A DNA stretch of 64,000 nt from Ollibium composti (lineage in GTDB: Bacteria > Pseudomonadota > Alphaproteobacteria > Rhizobiales > Rhizobiaceae), in contig NZ_SSNY01000001.1 of NCBI RefSeq assembly GCF_004801285.1, positions 558,001 to 622,000 on the forward strand. The letters are read 5' to 3'. The position numbers were made by a program, and so were the translations under genes. Position 1 is the stretch's first letter. The number at the start of each line of letters is the position of its first letter. Below the pieces are notes generated by a model. The model was given only the letters and a program-made list of their open reading frames with translations. It made no database searches and had not been told where the DNA came from. This document shows, one piece after another, positions 46,199 to 55,549 of this stretch.

Positions 46199-48505
46199 GA
46201 TGTTACGCAGACCATGGCGACGAACGACAAGATGACGCTACAGGCTCCGACATTGGCCGGACCGCTTTTTCGCAAGGCAGGCAGCCGTGATCCACGGCGG
46301 CTGCTGGCCATGCCCGGCGTTATCGCGATCGCCGGCGCGCTGCTGACGGCGGCCGTTTCCTTCGCGATTCTGGTCGGCGTCACGCCGATCACGCCCGACG
46401 AATCGACCACGCTGGTGCTGATCGGCGTCAACGCCGTCTTCATCCTGTGCCTGATGGCGCTGATCGGCCGCGAAGTGCACCGCATCCTGATGGCGCGGCG
46501 TACCGGGCGGGCGGCGTCGCGCCTGCATGTGCGGATCGTCGCGATGTTCGCGCTGGTGGCCGCCATTCCCGCCATCATGGTGGCGATCGTCGCTTCGGTG
46601 ACGCTCAACATCGGCCTCGACCGCTGGTTCGAGATCCGCACCAAGACGATCGTCAATTCCTCGCTGTCGATCGCCGACGCCTATGTGCAGGAAAACGCCC
46701 GCAACCTGCAGGGCACGACGCTGTCCATGGCCTTCGACCTCGACAACGCCCGCCAGCTCTACGGTCTCGACCGCACCGGCTTCCTCGACCTGCTGAACAA
46801 GGAAGCCATCGGCAGAGGGCTGGCGCACGCGGCTCTGGTGAAGCCGGACGGCTCGTACGTCATGAGCGCCAAGACGAACACCGACTTCCCCATGCCCGAG
46901 CCGCCGGAAGGCTCGATCCAGGAAGCGGAGAACGGCCGGCCGCTGCTGATTGCGCCAGAAACCCGCAACATCATGGGCGCCATCATCAAGTTGAAGGAAC
47001 TGGACGGGCTGTTCCTCTACACGATCAAGCTGGTCGATCCCGAAGTGATCAAGGCGCGCGCCATCGTGCGGGCTAACACCGACGAATATCGCGGCCTTGA
47101 GAAGAACCGGCGCACCTCGCAGGTCGCCTTCGCGCTTCCCTATCTGTCGTTGACGCTGATCATCATCCTCTCGGCCGTCTGGACCGGTATCGCCGTGGCG
47201 GACCGGCTGGTGCGGCCGATCCGCCAGCTCATCGGCGCCGCCGACGAGGTCGCGACCGGCAATCTGGACGTCTCCGTGCCGGTGCGGCCTTCCGACGGCG
47301 ACGTGGCCTACCTCGGCGATACCTTCAACAACATGCTGCTCGAACTGAAATCCCAGCGCAACGAGTTGCTGTCGGCCAAGGACCTGATCGACGAGCGCCG
47401 TCGTTTCTCCGAAGCGGTTCTGGAAGGGGTGACGGCGGGCGTTATCGGCGTCGATTCCAACGGCACGATCACCATCGTCAACCGCTCCGCAGAGACGATG
47501 CTGGCCACCTCGTCTGCGGCGGCACTCGGCAAGAACCTGTCCGCCATCCTGCCGCATGTCGGGCGTGTGTTCGAGATCGGTCGCAAGTCTGGCAGGCCGG
47601 TCTATCGCGAGCAGGTCACCTTCTTCCGCACAGGGGCCGAGCGTACCTTCAACGTGCAGGTGACGGTGGAGCAGGCGGAGGGTGACGTCGACGACACTTC
47701 CTATGTGGTGACGGTGGACGACATCACCGATCTCGTACAGGCCCAGCGCTCGTCCGCATGGGCCGACGTGGCGCGGCGCATCGCCCACGAGATCAAGAAC
47801 CCGCTGACCCCCATCCAGCTGTCGGCCGAGCGCATCCGCCGCCGCTACGGCAAGGTCATCACCGAAGACCGCGAAGTCTTCGACCAGTGCACCGACACCA
47901 TCATCCGGCAGGTCGAGGATATCGGGCGCATGGTGGATGAATTCTCGGCCTTCGCGCGCATGCCGAAGCCCGAGATGAAAGCCATCGACCTGCGCGAGCC
48001 CCTGCGCGAGGCTTCGTTCCTGGTCGAAGTCAGCCGTCCCGACATTACCTTCGAGCGTGATTTCGGCGACGAGCCGCTCAAGGGCACGTTCGACAGCCGG
48101 CTTCTGGCGCAGGCTTTCGGCAACGTCGTCAAGAACGCCGCCGAGGCGATGGAAGGGATCGATTGGAAGGACGGCGACCGTGGCGTCATCCGGGTGCGGG
48201 CGCGGCGCGAGGGCGATGCCTATCGGGTCGACGTCATCGACAACGGCAAGGGATTGCCGCGCGAAAGTCGCCAGCGCCTGCTGGAGCCTTATATGACGAC
48301 GCGCGAGAAAGGCACCGGCCTCGGCCTCGCCATCGTCAAGAAGATCGTCGAGGACCATGGCGGGCGATTGGAACTCCACGACGCACCGGCGGATTTCCAC
48401 GGTGGGCGAGGGGCCATGATCAGCATGATCGTGCCCGCCGCAGCACCTGGCGCTGGGCGGAACACACAAGAACGAGAAACTGAAAAGGTCGACAATGGCG
48501 TCTGA
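46187..48505 (+). CDS. ntrY: Transmembrane nitrogen sensor kinase NtrY
   Basis: 772 residues (ATG 46214 would give 763). Several N-terminal membrane helices and a periplasmic/extracytoplasmic part (about 40-330), a HAMP domain (about 340-395, DRLVRPIRQLIGAADEV), PAS (about 410-520), then HisKA with [19 protein letters not shown] (His at about 534) and HATPase (VKNAAEAM, GTGLGLAIVKKI). Partner of NtrX, whose start lies inside its 3' end. Confidence 0.95.
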   Translation: MRCIDVTQTMATNDKMTLQAPTLAGPLFRKAGSRDPRRLLAMPGVIAIAGALLTAAVSFAILVGVTPITPDESTTLVLIGVNAVFILCLMALIGREVHRILMARRTGRAASRLHVRIVAMFALVAAIPAIMVAIVASVTLNIGLDRWFEIRTKTIVNSSLSIADAYVQENARNLQGTTLSMAFDLDNARQLYGLDRTGFLDLLNKEAIGRGLAHAALVKPDGSYVMSAKTNTDFPMPEPPEGSIQEAENGRPLLIAPETRNIMGAIIKLKELDGLFLYTIKLVDPEVIKARAIVRANTDEYRGLEKNRRTSQVAFALPYLSLTLIIILSAVWTGIAVADRLVRPIRQLIGAADEVATGNLDVSVPVRPSDGDVAYLGDTFNNMLLELKSQRNELLSAKDLIDERRRFSEAVLEGVTAGVIGVDSNGTITIVNRSAETMLATSSAAALGKNLSAILPHVGRVFEIGRKSGRPVYREQVTFFRTGAERTFNVQVTVEQAEGDVDDTSYVVTVDDITDLVQAQRSSAWADVARRIAHEIKNPLTPIQLSAERIRRRYGKVITEDREVFDQCTDTIIRQVEDIGRMVDEFSAFARMPKPEMKAIDLREPLREASFLVEVSRPDITFERDFGDEPLKGTFDSRLLAQAFGNVVKNAAEAMEGIDWKDGDRGVIRVRARREGDAYRVDVIDNGKGLPRESRQRLLEPYMTTREKGTGLGLAIVKKIVEDHGGRLELHDAPADFHGGRGAMISMIVPAAAPGAGRNTQERETEKVDNGV

Positions 48506-49856
48506 TATTCTCATCGTCGATGACGAGGAAGACATCCGCGAACTGGTCGCCGGTATCCTGAGCGACGAGGGACACGAAACCCGCACCGCGCACGATGCCG
48601 ACAGTGCGCTGGCCGCGATCGCGGAGCGCGCGCCGCGGCTGATCTTCCTCGACATCTGGCTGCAAGGTTCGCGTCTGGACGGGCTGGCGCTGCTCGACGA
48701 GATCAAGACCTTGCACCCGAACCTGCCTGTGGTGATGATTTCCGGGCACGGCAACATCGAGACGGCGGTATCGGCCATCCGGCGCGGCGCCTACGATTTC
48801 ATCGAAAAGCCGTTCAAGGCGGACCGTCTGATCCTTGTCGCCGAGCGTGCGCTGGAGACGTCCAAGCTCAAGCGTGAGGTGTCCGACCTCAGGCAGCGCA
48901 GCGGCGAGACGTTCGATCTGATCGGCATGTCCTCTGCGATGAGCCAGCTGCGCCAGACCATCGAGCGTGTCGCGCCGACCAACAGCCGCGTGATGATCGT
49001 CGGGCCGTCGGGTTCCGGCAAGGAACTGACCGCGCGCGCCATCCACGCGCTGTCGGCGCGCAAGAGCGGGCCGTTCGTGACGCTTTCGGCCGCGACCATC
49101 ACGCCCGAGCGCATGGAGATCGAGCTGTTCGGCACCGAATCCAACGGCACCGAGCGCAAGGTCGGCGCGCTGGAAGAGGCGCATCGCGGCATCCTCTATA
49201 TCGACGAGGTCGCCGACATGCCGCGCGAGACGCAGAACAAGATCCTGCGCGTGCTGGTCGAGCAGCAGTTCGAGCGGGTAGGGGGCACCAAGCGGGTCAA
49301 GGTGGACGTGCGCATCATCTCCTCGACCTCGCAGAACCTGGAGGCGATGATCGCCGAGGCCCGTTTCCGCGAGGACCTTTACCATCGTCTCGCCGTCGTG
49401 CCGGTGACGGTTCCGGGCCTTGCCGAACGGCGTGAGGATATTCCCTATCTGGTCGATAATTTCATGAAGCAGATCGCCCGCCAGACGGGCATTCGGCCGC
49501 GCCGCATCGCCGACGACGCGATGGCGGTGCTGCAGGCTCACAACTGGCCGGGCAACGTGCGCCAGCTTCGTAACAACATCGAGCGGCTGATGATCCTGAC
49601 GCGCAGCGACGACGTCGATGCGCCGATCACCGCCGATCTGCTCCCCTCCGAGATCGGCGACGTCATGCCGCGCACGCCCAACCAGTCGGACCAGCACATC
49701 ATGGCGCTGCCGCTGCGCGAGGCGCGCGAGCAGTTCGAGAAGGACTACCTTGTGGCGCAGATCAATCGCTTCGGCGGCAACATCTCCAAGACGGCCGAGT
49801 TCATCGGCATGGAGCGCTCGGCGCTGCATCGGAAATTGAAGTCGCTGGGGGTGTGA
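48495..49856 (+). CDS. ntrX: Nitrogen/redox response regulator NtrX
   Basis: 453 residues: receiver (Asp in LIFLDIWLQG), AAA+ domain (Walker A GPSGSGKE; Walker B GILYIDEVADMP) and Fis-type HTH (GNISKTAEFIGMERSALHRKL). The GAFTGA loop that contacts sigma-54 is absent (the corresponding stretch reads SNGTERKVGALEE), as known for NtrX, so it probably acts without sigma-54. It overlaps ntrY by 11 bp. Confidence 0.95.
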   Translation: MASDILIVDDEEDIRELVAGILSDEGHETRTAHDADSALAAIAERAPRLIFLDIWLQGSRLDGLALLDEIKTLHPNLPVVMISGHGNIETAVSAIRRGAYDFIEKPFKADRLILVAERALETSKLKREVSDLRQRSGETFDLIGMSSAMSQLRQTIERVAPTNSRVMIVGPSGSGKELTARAIHALSARKSGPFVTLSAATITPERMEIELFGTESNGTERKVGALEEAHRGILYIDEVADMPRETQNKILRVLVEQQFERVGGTKRVKVDVRIISSTSQNLEAMIAEARFREDLYHRLAVVPVTVPGLAERREDIPYLVDNFMKQIARQTGIRPRRIADDAMAVLQAHNWPGNVRQLRNNIERLMILTRSDDVDAPITADLLPSEIGDVMPRTPNQSDQHIMALPLREAREQFEKDYLVAQINRFGGNISKTAEFIGMERSALHRKLKSLGV

Positions 49857-49955
49857 GCGAACTGGGAGCCCTTTGCTGGCCTATCCGCTTCCACCTTGTC
49901 CCGTTTCACCCTATTCGCTACTCCCTATTCGCTATTCGTTCTCTCAGGTGAGTCC

Positions 49956-50819
49956 ATGCCGCGCATTGCCTATGTCAACGGACGCTATGTCGTCCATCGC
50001 GACGCCTGTGTGCATATCGAGGATCGCGGTTATCAGTTCGGCGACGGCGTCTACGAAGTCTGCGAGGTGACGCGGGGTTTCGTCGTCGATACGGTCCGCC
50101 ATCTCGACCGGTTGAACCGTTCGCTGAGCGAATTGTCGATGGCGTGGCCGATGGCGCGCAAGGCGCTGGTTGTCGTCATGCGCGAGGTGATCCGGCGCAA
50201 CGGGGTCGTCAACGGCCTCGTCTACGTGCAGGTCACGCGTGGCGTCGCCGGTCGCGATTTCGTCTTTCCATCGCCGGATACGCCGCCGTCGCTGGTGGTG
50301 ATCGCGCGCAAATTCAACATGGATGCGGTTGCCAAGCGGGTCGAGAACGGGCTGAAGGTCATCACCGTGCCGGAGAACCGCTGGGATCGCGTCGACATCA
50401 AGTCGACCGGCCTCTTGCCGAACGTACTCGCCAAGCAGAAGGCGAAGGAAGCGGGCTGCCAGGAAGCCTGGTTCATCGATACCGACGGCATGGTCAAGGA
50501 AGGCGGTTCGTCCAATGCTTGGATCGTCACCAAGGACGGCGTACTGGTGACGCGACCGGCCGACCACGGCATCCTGCGCGGTATCACCCGCACGACCATG
50601 TTCGACGTCGCCGAAAAGCTCGGGCTGAAGATAGAGGAGCGCAAGTTCTCGGTCGCCGAGGCCAAGGCTGCGCGCGAAGTGTTCATCAGTTCGGCAACGA
50701 CCATCGCCATGCCGATAGTTGAAATCGACGGCGCGACGATCGCCAACGGCCATCCGGGCTCCATTACACTTTCGTTACGGCAGGCGTTTTTTGACGTTGC
50801 GGAAAAAATTAAGGCCTGA
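49956..50819 (+). CDS. dat: D-alanine aminotransferase (class IV PLP enzyme)
   Basis: Interconverts D-alanine and D-glutamate with 2-oxo acids. The ATG at 49956 with TCAGGTGAG upstream gives 287 residues; 20 extra in-frame residues upstream come from a small repeat. Family blocks: DRGYQFGDGVYEV, the PLP Lys in DIKSTGLLPNVLAKQKA (about 145), and EGGSSNAWIV. Between ntrX and hfq, as in other rhizobia. Confidence 0.92.
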   Translation: MPRIAYVNGRYVVHRDACVHIEDRGYQFGDGVYEVCEVTRGFVVDTVRHLDRLNRSLSELSMAWPMARKALVVVMREVIRRNGVVNGLVYVQVTRGVAGRDFVFPSPDTPPSLVVIARKFNMDAVAKRVENGLKVITVPENRWDRVDIKSTGLLPNVLAKQKAKEAGCQEAWFIDTDGMVKEGGSSNAWIVTKDGVLVTRPADHGILRGITRTTMFDVAEKLGLKIEERKFSVAEAKAAREVFISSATTIAMPIVEIDGATIANGHPGSITLSLRQAFFDVAEKIKA

Positions 50820-50962
50820 TAACCGCTTAAGTGGAATGAACATCAATCTATCTCGTTCTGCTTGTCGTGAAGAACGACGAGGGGGTTTGTGCGCTTGACA
50901 TGCGCCCGGTATTTTGGCGCAGTGGCAGACAAATCGAAGGGGATCGGCGAAAGACCAGAACA

Positions 50963-51208
50963 ATGGCAGAGCGTTCTCAAAATCTTCAGGACTTGTTCCT
51001 GAACTCTGTTCGCAAGAGCAAGAATCCACTGACGATCTTTCTCATCAACGGCGTGAAGCTGACCGGTGTGGTGACCTCGTTCGACAATTTCTGCGTGCTT
51101 CTGCGCCGCGACGGTCATTCGCAACTCGTCTACAAGCATGCCATATCCACGATCATGCCGAGCCAGCCGGTTCAGATGTTCGATGGTGAGGAAAGCCAAG
51201 GCGGCTAA
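50963..51208 (+). CDS. hfq: RNA chaperone Hfq
   Basis: 81 residues; Sm1 motif [19 protein letters not shown] and Sm2 YKHAISTI. N-terminal [13 protein letters not shown] is the rhizobial NrfA/Hfq opening. Start chosen at ATG 50963. A TTGACA at 50895-50900 could be the -35 of an hfq promoter, though no good -10 follows. hflX follows directly. Confidence 0.97.
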   Translation: MAERSQNLQDLFLNSVRKSKNPLTIFLINGVKLTGVVTSFDNFCVLLRRDGHSQLVYKHAISTIMPSQPVQMFDGEESQGG

Positions 51209-52597
51209 TTGACATCACGTCATGACGAGGCGGACCGCGAGGCCCGCGCAAGATCGGCACAGGACAATGGCACGGACCGCAAGACGGCGATTCGCGCCGT
51301 GATCATCGTGCCGGTTCTGACGCGCCAGCCACGCGGCGAGGACGACGACGCCTCCCGCCCACGCCTTTCCCGTTCGGCCGATGCACGCCGCGACGAAGCG
51401 GTGGGGCTCGCCCGCGCCATCGACCTCGAGCCGGTCCACGCGGCCGTCGTCACGGTCAACGACCCGCGTCCGGCCACGCTTCTCGGCACCGGCAAGGTGG
51501 CCGAGTTCGCGGAAATCGTGAAGGACAGCAAGGCCGACCTGGTCATCGTCGACCATCCGCTGACGCCGGTGCAGCAGCGCAATCTCGAAAAGGAACTGAA
51601 CACCAAGGTGCTCGACCGCACCGGGCTGATTCTCGAAATCTTCGGCGAGCGCGCCCGCACGAAGGAAGGCGCCTTGCAGGTCGAGCTTGCGCATCTGAAC
51701 TACCAGAAGGGGCGGCTGGTGCGGTCCTGGACGCACCTCGAGCGCCAGCGCGGTGGCGCCGGCTTCCTCGGCGGTCCGGGCGAAACGCAGATCGAGGCCG
51801 ACCGCCGCGTCCTGCAGGACAAGATCGTCAAGCTGAAGCGCGAGTTGGAAACGGTGCGCCGCACCCGCGACTTGCACCGCGCCAAGCGCAAGAAGGTGCC
51901 GTTTCCGGTGGTCGCCATCGTCGGCTACACCAACGCCGGCAAGTCGACGCTGTTCAACCGGCTGACCGGGGCAGGGGTGCTGGCGGAGAACATGCTGTTC
52001 GCCACGCTCGACCCGACCTTGCGGCGCCTGCGTCTGCCGCATGGCACGCCTGTCATCCTGTCGGACACCGTCGGCTTCATCTCCGACCTGCCTACCCATC
52101 TGGTCGCCGCTTTCCGCGCCACGCTGGAAGAGGTGGTCGAAGCTGACCTTGTGCTGCATGTGCGCGACATTTCCGATCCCGATACGGCGGCCCAGGCCGA
52201 GGACGTGGAGCAGATCCTGGCCGATCTCGGCGTCGACGCGCAGGATTCCAAGCGTGTCGTCGAAGTGTGGAACAAGATCGACCTTCTGGACGAGGACCAT
52301 CGTGCCCGCCTGCTGGAAGACGATGCTGCGCGCAAGCGCCCGCCCGTTGCCATATCGGCGATTACCGGTGAGGGGCTGGACACGCTGATGGAGACGATCG
52401 AGGCGCATGTCTCGGGTGAACTCAGTCCGCTCACGGTGACACTGACGCCTGCCCAGCTCGGCCTGATCGACTGGCTCTACCGCAACGGCGACGTGACCCG
52501 CCGCACCGACAACGAGGATGGTAGCGTAACGCTCACGCTGCTTGCCACGCAAAACGCGCGCGAGGAGATCGAAAGCCGGCTGCGGGGCAGGGCATAG
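51209..52597 (+). CDS. hflX: GTPase HflX
   Basis: Ribosome-associated GTPase that splits stalled ribosomes. 462 residues if the TTG right after the hfq stop is used; a later start is possible. HflX N-domain has LLGTGKVAEFAE and the Gly-rich GGAGFLGGPGETQIEADRR; the G-domain has GYTNAGKSTLFN (G1), DTVGFI (G3) and NKIDLL (G4). Coupled to hfq. Confidence 0.93.
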   Translation: MTSRHDEADREARARSAQDNGTDRKTAIRAVIIVPVLTRQPRGEDDDASRPRLSRSADARRDEAVGLARAIDLEPVHAAVVTVNDPRPATLLGTGKVAEFAEIVKDSKADLVIVDHPLTPVQQRNLEKELNTKVLDRTGLILEIFGERARTKEGALQVELAHLNYQKGRLVRSWTHLERQRGGAGFLGGPGETQIEADRRVLQDKIVKLKRELETVRRTRDLHRAKRKKVPFPVVAIVGYTNAGKSTLFNRLTGAGVLAENMLFATLDPTLRRLRLPHGTPVILSDTVGFISDLPTHLVAAFRATLEEVVEADLVLHVRDISDPDTAAQAEDVEQILADLGVDAQDSKRVVEVWNKIDLLDEDHRARLLEDDAARKRPPVAISAITGEGLDTLMETIEAHVSGELSPLTVTLTPAQLGLIDWLYRNGDVTRRTDNEDGSVTLTLLATQNAREEIESRLRGRA

Positions 52598-52697
52598 AGC
52601 GGTTCTGATTTTAGCGGAATCGGCAGAACCCCTCTATCTCTTTGTTTTAGCCGCATTTCCGGACGCAAAACCGTTTCACGCTTTTGCTGGAAATGCT
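52598..52697. repeat. Dispersed Rhizobiales-type palindromic intergenic repeat
   Basis: Contains GGTTCTG/CAGAACC (52601-52607 and 52624-52630) and a second hairpin, GCATTTCC/GGAAATGC with inner CGCAAAA/TTTTGC. I recall this pair of palindromes as a multicopy intergenic element in Mesorhizobium and relatives. It separates convergent hflX and mazG and could end both transcripts. Confidence 0.6.
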
Positions 52698-53531
52698 CTA
52701 GCTGCCGCTTTTGCGGGCCTTGGCTTGCTGCCAGAGCGCTTCCATTTCCTCCAGCGTTGCCTCGTCGAGCGAGCTTCCGGACGCTTCCAGCGCCTGTTCG
52801 ACATGATGGAAGCGGGAGCGGAATTTCTCGTTGGTGCCTGAAAGGGCGGCTTCCGAATCGAGTTTCAGGTGACGGCCGAGGTTGACGAAGGCGAACAGCA
52901 CGTCGCCGAACTCGTCCTTGATCGCGGCCGTATCGCCGCCGGCCAACGCCTCGCGCAATTCGCCGATCTCCTCCTCGATCTTGTCGAGGATGGGTGCGGC
53001 CTCGTTCCAGTCGAAGCCGACGCGGGCGGCCTTTTCCTGGAGCTTCAGCGCTCGCGTCAGGGCAGGCAGGGCGACCGGCACCGAATCGAGAAAACCCTGG
53101 CCGTGATCCTCGGGATCGAGGCCGCGGGCGAGGCGGGCGGCGCGCTTCTCGGCCTTCTCCTCGGCCTTGATCTTTTCCCACATGCCCTTGGCCATGCCGG
53201 CGCTGCGCGCCTTATCGTCGCCGAAGACGTGCGGATGGCGGCGGATCATCTTGCCTGTGATCGCTTCGACGACATCGCCGAAGTCGAACTCGTCGATCTC
53301 CTCGGCCATGCGGGCGTGGTAGACGACCTGCAGCAGCAGATCGCCGGCTTCCTCGCGCAGGTTGTCGAGGTCGTTGCGAGCGATGGCGTCGGCGACCTCG
53401 TAGGCTTCCTCGATCGTGTAGGGCGCGATTGTGGAAAAGGTCTGCTCGACGTCCCACGGACAGCCGGTGCCCGGCGCGCGCAGCGCCGCCATGATCTCGA
53501 TCAGCCGGGAAATGTCGCGGGAAGGTTCCAT
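52698..53531 (-). CDS. mazG: Nucleoside triphosphate pyrophosphohydrolase MazG
   Basis: Hydrolyses NTPs, including aberrant ones, to monophosphates. 277 residues with two MazG domains: first (about 20-120) has the metal-binding EEAYEVADAI...EEAGDLLLQVVYHA (EExxE ... ExxD), second (about 170-260) EEEIGELREAL ... DEFGDVLFAFVNL. CPWDVEQTFSTIAPYTIEEAY is a family signature. Confidence 0.95.
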   Translation of the reverse strand: MEPSRDISRLIEIMAALRAPGTGCPWDVEQTFSTIAPYTIEEAYEVADAIARNDLDNLREEAGDLLLQVVYHARMAEEIDEFDFGDVVEAITGKMIRRHPHVFGDDKARSAGMAKGMWEKIKAEEKAEKRAARLARGLDPEDHGQGFLDSVPVALPALTRALKLQEKAARVGFDWNEAAPILDKIEEEIGELREALAGGDTAAIKDEFGDVLFAFVNLGRHLKLDSEAALSGTNEKFRSRFHHVEQALEASGSSLDEATLEEMEALWQQAKARKSGS

Positions 53532-53613
53532 CGGCGGATGCTATCGCGGCATCCACTGTCCGGCTATTGCGGACCGGAAGCGGCGGCCATGTTGTCCACA
53601 GCCGCCGCCGCTA

Positions 53614-54798
53614 TCAGTCAAGCACCGAGACGACGGCCTTGGCCAGCTCTTCCAGTCCGTTCTCCGGCAGGCCGGCGACGTTGATGCGGCTGTCGCTGAC
53701 CATATAGACGGCATGCTCCTCGCGCAGGCGCTGCACCTGGCTTTCCGTCAGGCCGAGGCGCGAGAACATGCCGCGATGGCCGGCGATGAAATCGAACCTG
53801 TCGGAGTTGGACTGGCGGCGCAGCGCCTCGGCGAAACGCTGCCTGAGCAAAAGCATGCGCTGGCGCATTTCTTCCAGTTCGGCCTGCCAGTCGGCGCGCA
53901 GGGCAGGGTCCTGCAAGACCATACGCACCGCGGCGGCGCCATGGTCCGGCGGCATGGAATAGAGCGTGCGCGCGCCGGCAAGCATCTGGCTCGAAGCGAT
54001 GTCGGCCTGTGCGGCATTCGCCGTCATGACCATGGCTGCACCGACGCGGTCGCGGTAGACGGCGAAGTTCTTCGAGCAGCTTGCCGCCACGACCATCTCT
54101 GGCACCTTGGCGGCGACGATGCGCAGGCCTTCGGCATCGGCATCGAGGCCGTCGCCAAAACCCTGATAGGCGATGTCGATGAACGGCAGCAGGTTCTTTT
54201 CAACCAGCAGGCCGGCAACGGCCGTCCACTGGCTGGCGTCGAGATTGGCGCCCGTCGGGTTGTGGCAACAGCCATGCAGCAGGATCACATCGCCTGCGGG
54301 CGCGCCCTTCAGCGCCGCCAGCATGGCGTCGAAACGAACGGTTCCGGTCTCGGCATCGAAATAGGGGTATTCCCGAACCTGGAGTCCCGCGGCGCGCAGG
54401 ATCGCGATGTGGTTCACCCATGTCGGGTCCGACACCCACACGGTCGCGTCAGGCCGGGCGTGCTTCAACAGTTCGGCGACAAGCCTGAGCGCGCCGGAGC
54501 CGCCCGGTGTCTGGGCGGCGCGGATGCGCGTCGTATCGGCGTTCGCGCCGAAGACGAGTTTGGCCATTGCCTCGTTGAAAGCCGTATCGCCGGCGAGCCC
54601 GAGATAGGACTTGCTGTCCTGATCGGCGAGCAGCCGCTTCTCGGCTTCGCGAACGGCACGCATGACCGGCGTCTTGCCGGCGTTGTCCTTGTAGACGCCG
54701 ACGCCGAGATCGACCTTGTTCGGGCGCTCATCGGCACGGTAGAGCCCGATCAGGGCCAGGATCTTGTCTGCGGGGGCGGGCTTCAGGTCTTCGAACAT
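53614..54798 (-). CDS. Aromatic/aspartate aminotransferase (class I)
   Basis: PLP enzyme transferring amino groups between aromatic or dicarboxylic amino acids and 2-oxo acids (TyrB/AspC group). The ATG at 54798 gives 394 residues. Family blocks: NKVDLGVGVYKD, GGSGALR, HGCCHNPTG, DIAYQGF and the PLP Lys in CSKNFAVYRDRVG (about 245). The prophage left end lies only 118 bp upstream, so transcription from the phage may affect it. Confidence 0.93.
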   Translation of the reverse strand: MFEDLKPAPADKILALIGLYRADERPNKVDLGVGVYKDNAGKTPVMRAVREAEKRLLADQDSKSYLGLAGDTAFNEAMAKLVFGANADTTRIRAAQTPGGSGALRLVAELLKHARPDATVWVSDPTWVNHIAILRAAGLQVREYPYFDAETGTVRFDAMLAALKGAPAGDVILLHGCCHNPTGANLDASQWTAVAGLLVEKNLLPFIDIAYQGFGDGLDADAEGLRIVAAKVPEMVVAASCSKNFAVYRDRVGAAMVMTANAAQADIASSQMLAGARTLYSMPPDHGAAAVRMVLQDPALRADWQAELEEMRQRMLLLRQRFAEALRRQSNSDRFDFIAGHRGMFSRLGLTESQVQRLREEHAVYMVSDSRINVAGLPENGLEELAKAVVSVLD

Positions 54799-54914
54799 GG
54801 AGAGGCTTTCAGCGTTCGGCGTTGCGTGATGGAGCGCCGGTTGGAGGCAGGGGCTTGATACGCAAATCGACGCGGTTGCGCCAGCGCCTTTGCGCCTCGG
54901 CTTCCTCATAGATC

Positions 54915-54943
54915 AAAGTCGCATAAGATAGAAATCGGAATTT
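54915..54943. other. attL: phage-host junction with hybrid dif-like site
   Basis: 54915-54932 (AAAGTCGCATAAGATAGA) is identical to 60764-60781. It supplies a XerC-type arm (AAGTCGCATAA) and 6-bp centre (GATAGA). The next 11 bases (AATCGGAATTT, 54933-54943) do not match a XerD arm (only GGAA and one T agree), so this half is read as phage-derived. Confidence 0.8.
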
Positions 54944-55066
54944 CAATGACTTAGTGACAGTAACCACCTGAATCTGATTTGGGTGTTACCTGTCAAGAAT
55001 GAAAAAACATTATCCCGACCATTAATATCAACATCCAGATCGCCACCGTTGACAACGTCTTATCCA
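54944..55066. promoter_or_regulatory. Phage non-coding region by attL, with candidate promoter and imperfect hairpin
   Basis: Contains a minus-strand TTGACA (54996-54991) pointing toward attL, and an imperfect inverted repeat around 54961-54991 (TAACCACC ... GGGTGTTACC). In the circular phage this strand would read through attP into the late genes. No clear -10 box was found. Confidence 0.35.
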
Positions 55067-55549
55067 TCACCCCCTCCGATCACACCACGGCACGAACCGC
55101 TTAACGCCGCCGCCCTTCGAGCGAGCGGCTTTCTTACTATCAGGACGTTCCTTGCAGTGTACACCGTCGCGCGCCTTTTCAGACGACTTCCTTGCGTCAG
55201 GCTCCTTGACTGCATGAACTAAAGATAGGTTTGAGCGGGTTCGCTGCTTTTCCAGCTTAAGAGTTTTCGGAGGGCTCCGCTTAGCAGCGGGAGAGGGTAG
55301 GGGCGACACCACAGGTTCGCGCAGGGATGACCGCACGGCTCCGCCGTTGATCCGGTCATGGTAAGAGCGATCCCTAGTCGGGATCGCCAGACGTTTCTTA
55401 GACGGGCTCTTGAGAGAAGGGGCGGACCATGCCAGCGGTGAGGCTACTCGCCCCGGCTCATTGCGAGATACCGGCCTTTTTGAATGAGGGCCGCTTGAGC
55501 GTCCCGCTGCCTTTGTTTCATGGCGTCGGGCCTTACTTTTTCGTGCCAT
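55067..55549 (-). CDS. Phage basic protein overprinted on the rep 3' end (VP5-like)
   Basis: 160 residues, very rich in Lys, Arg and Ser, with a C-terminal Cys-containing segment (VHCKERPDSKKAARSKG then RFVPWCDRRG). Start is backed by an excellent ribosome-binding site (GGGAGGTGA six bases upstream). The first 106 bp overlap rep in another frame, the compact style of microviruses. Probably nucleic-acid binding; in gokushoviruses the small VP5 in this place is linked to ssDNA synthesis. The assignment is inferred. Confidence 0.6.
   Translation of the reverse strand: MARKSKARRHETKAAGRSSGPHSKRPVSRNEPGRVASPLAWSAPSLKSPSKKRLAIPTRDRSYHDRINGGAVRSSLREPVVSPLPSPAAKRSPPKTLKLEKQRTRSNLSLVHAVKEPDARKSSEKARDGVHCKERPDSKKAARSKGGGVKRFVPWCDRRG

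Noticed and set aside
46238..48778. Open frame of about 846 codons opposite ntrY
   Set aside because: Antisense shadow of a high-GC gene; no motif or ribosome-binding site supports it.
49910..49950. CTATTCGCT repeats before dat as a CRISPR or VNTR
   Set aside because: Only two to three irregular short copies; a minor repeat of no clear meaning.
54799..54932. tRNA gene as the phage attachment site
   Set aside because: No cloverleaf-like sequence at either junction; the repeat fits a dif core instead.
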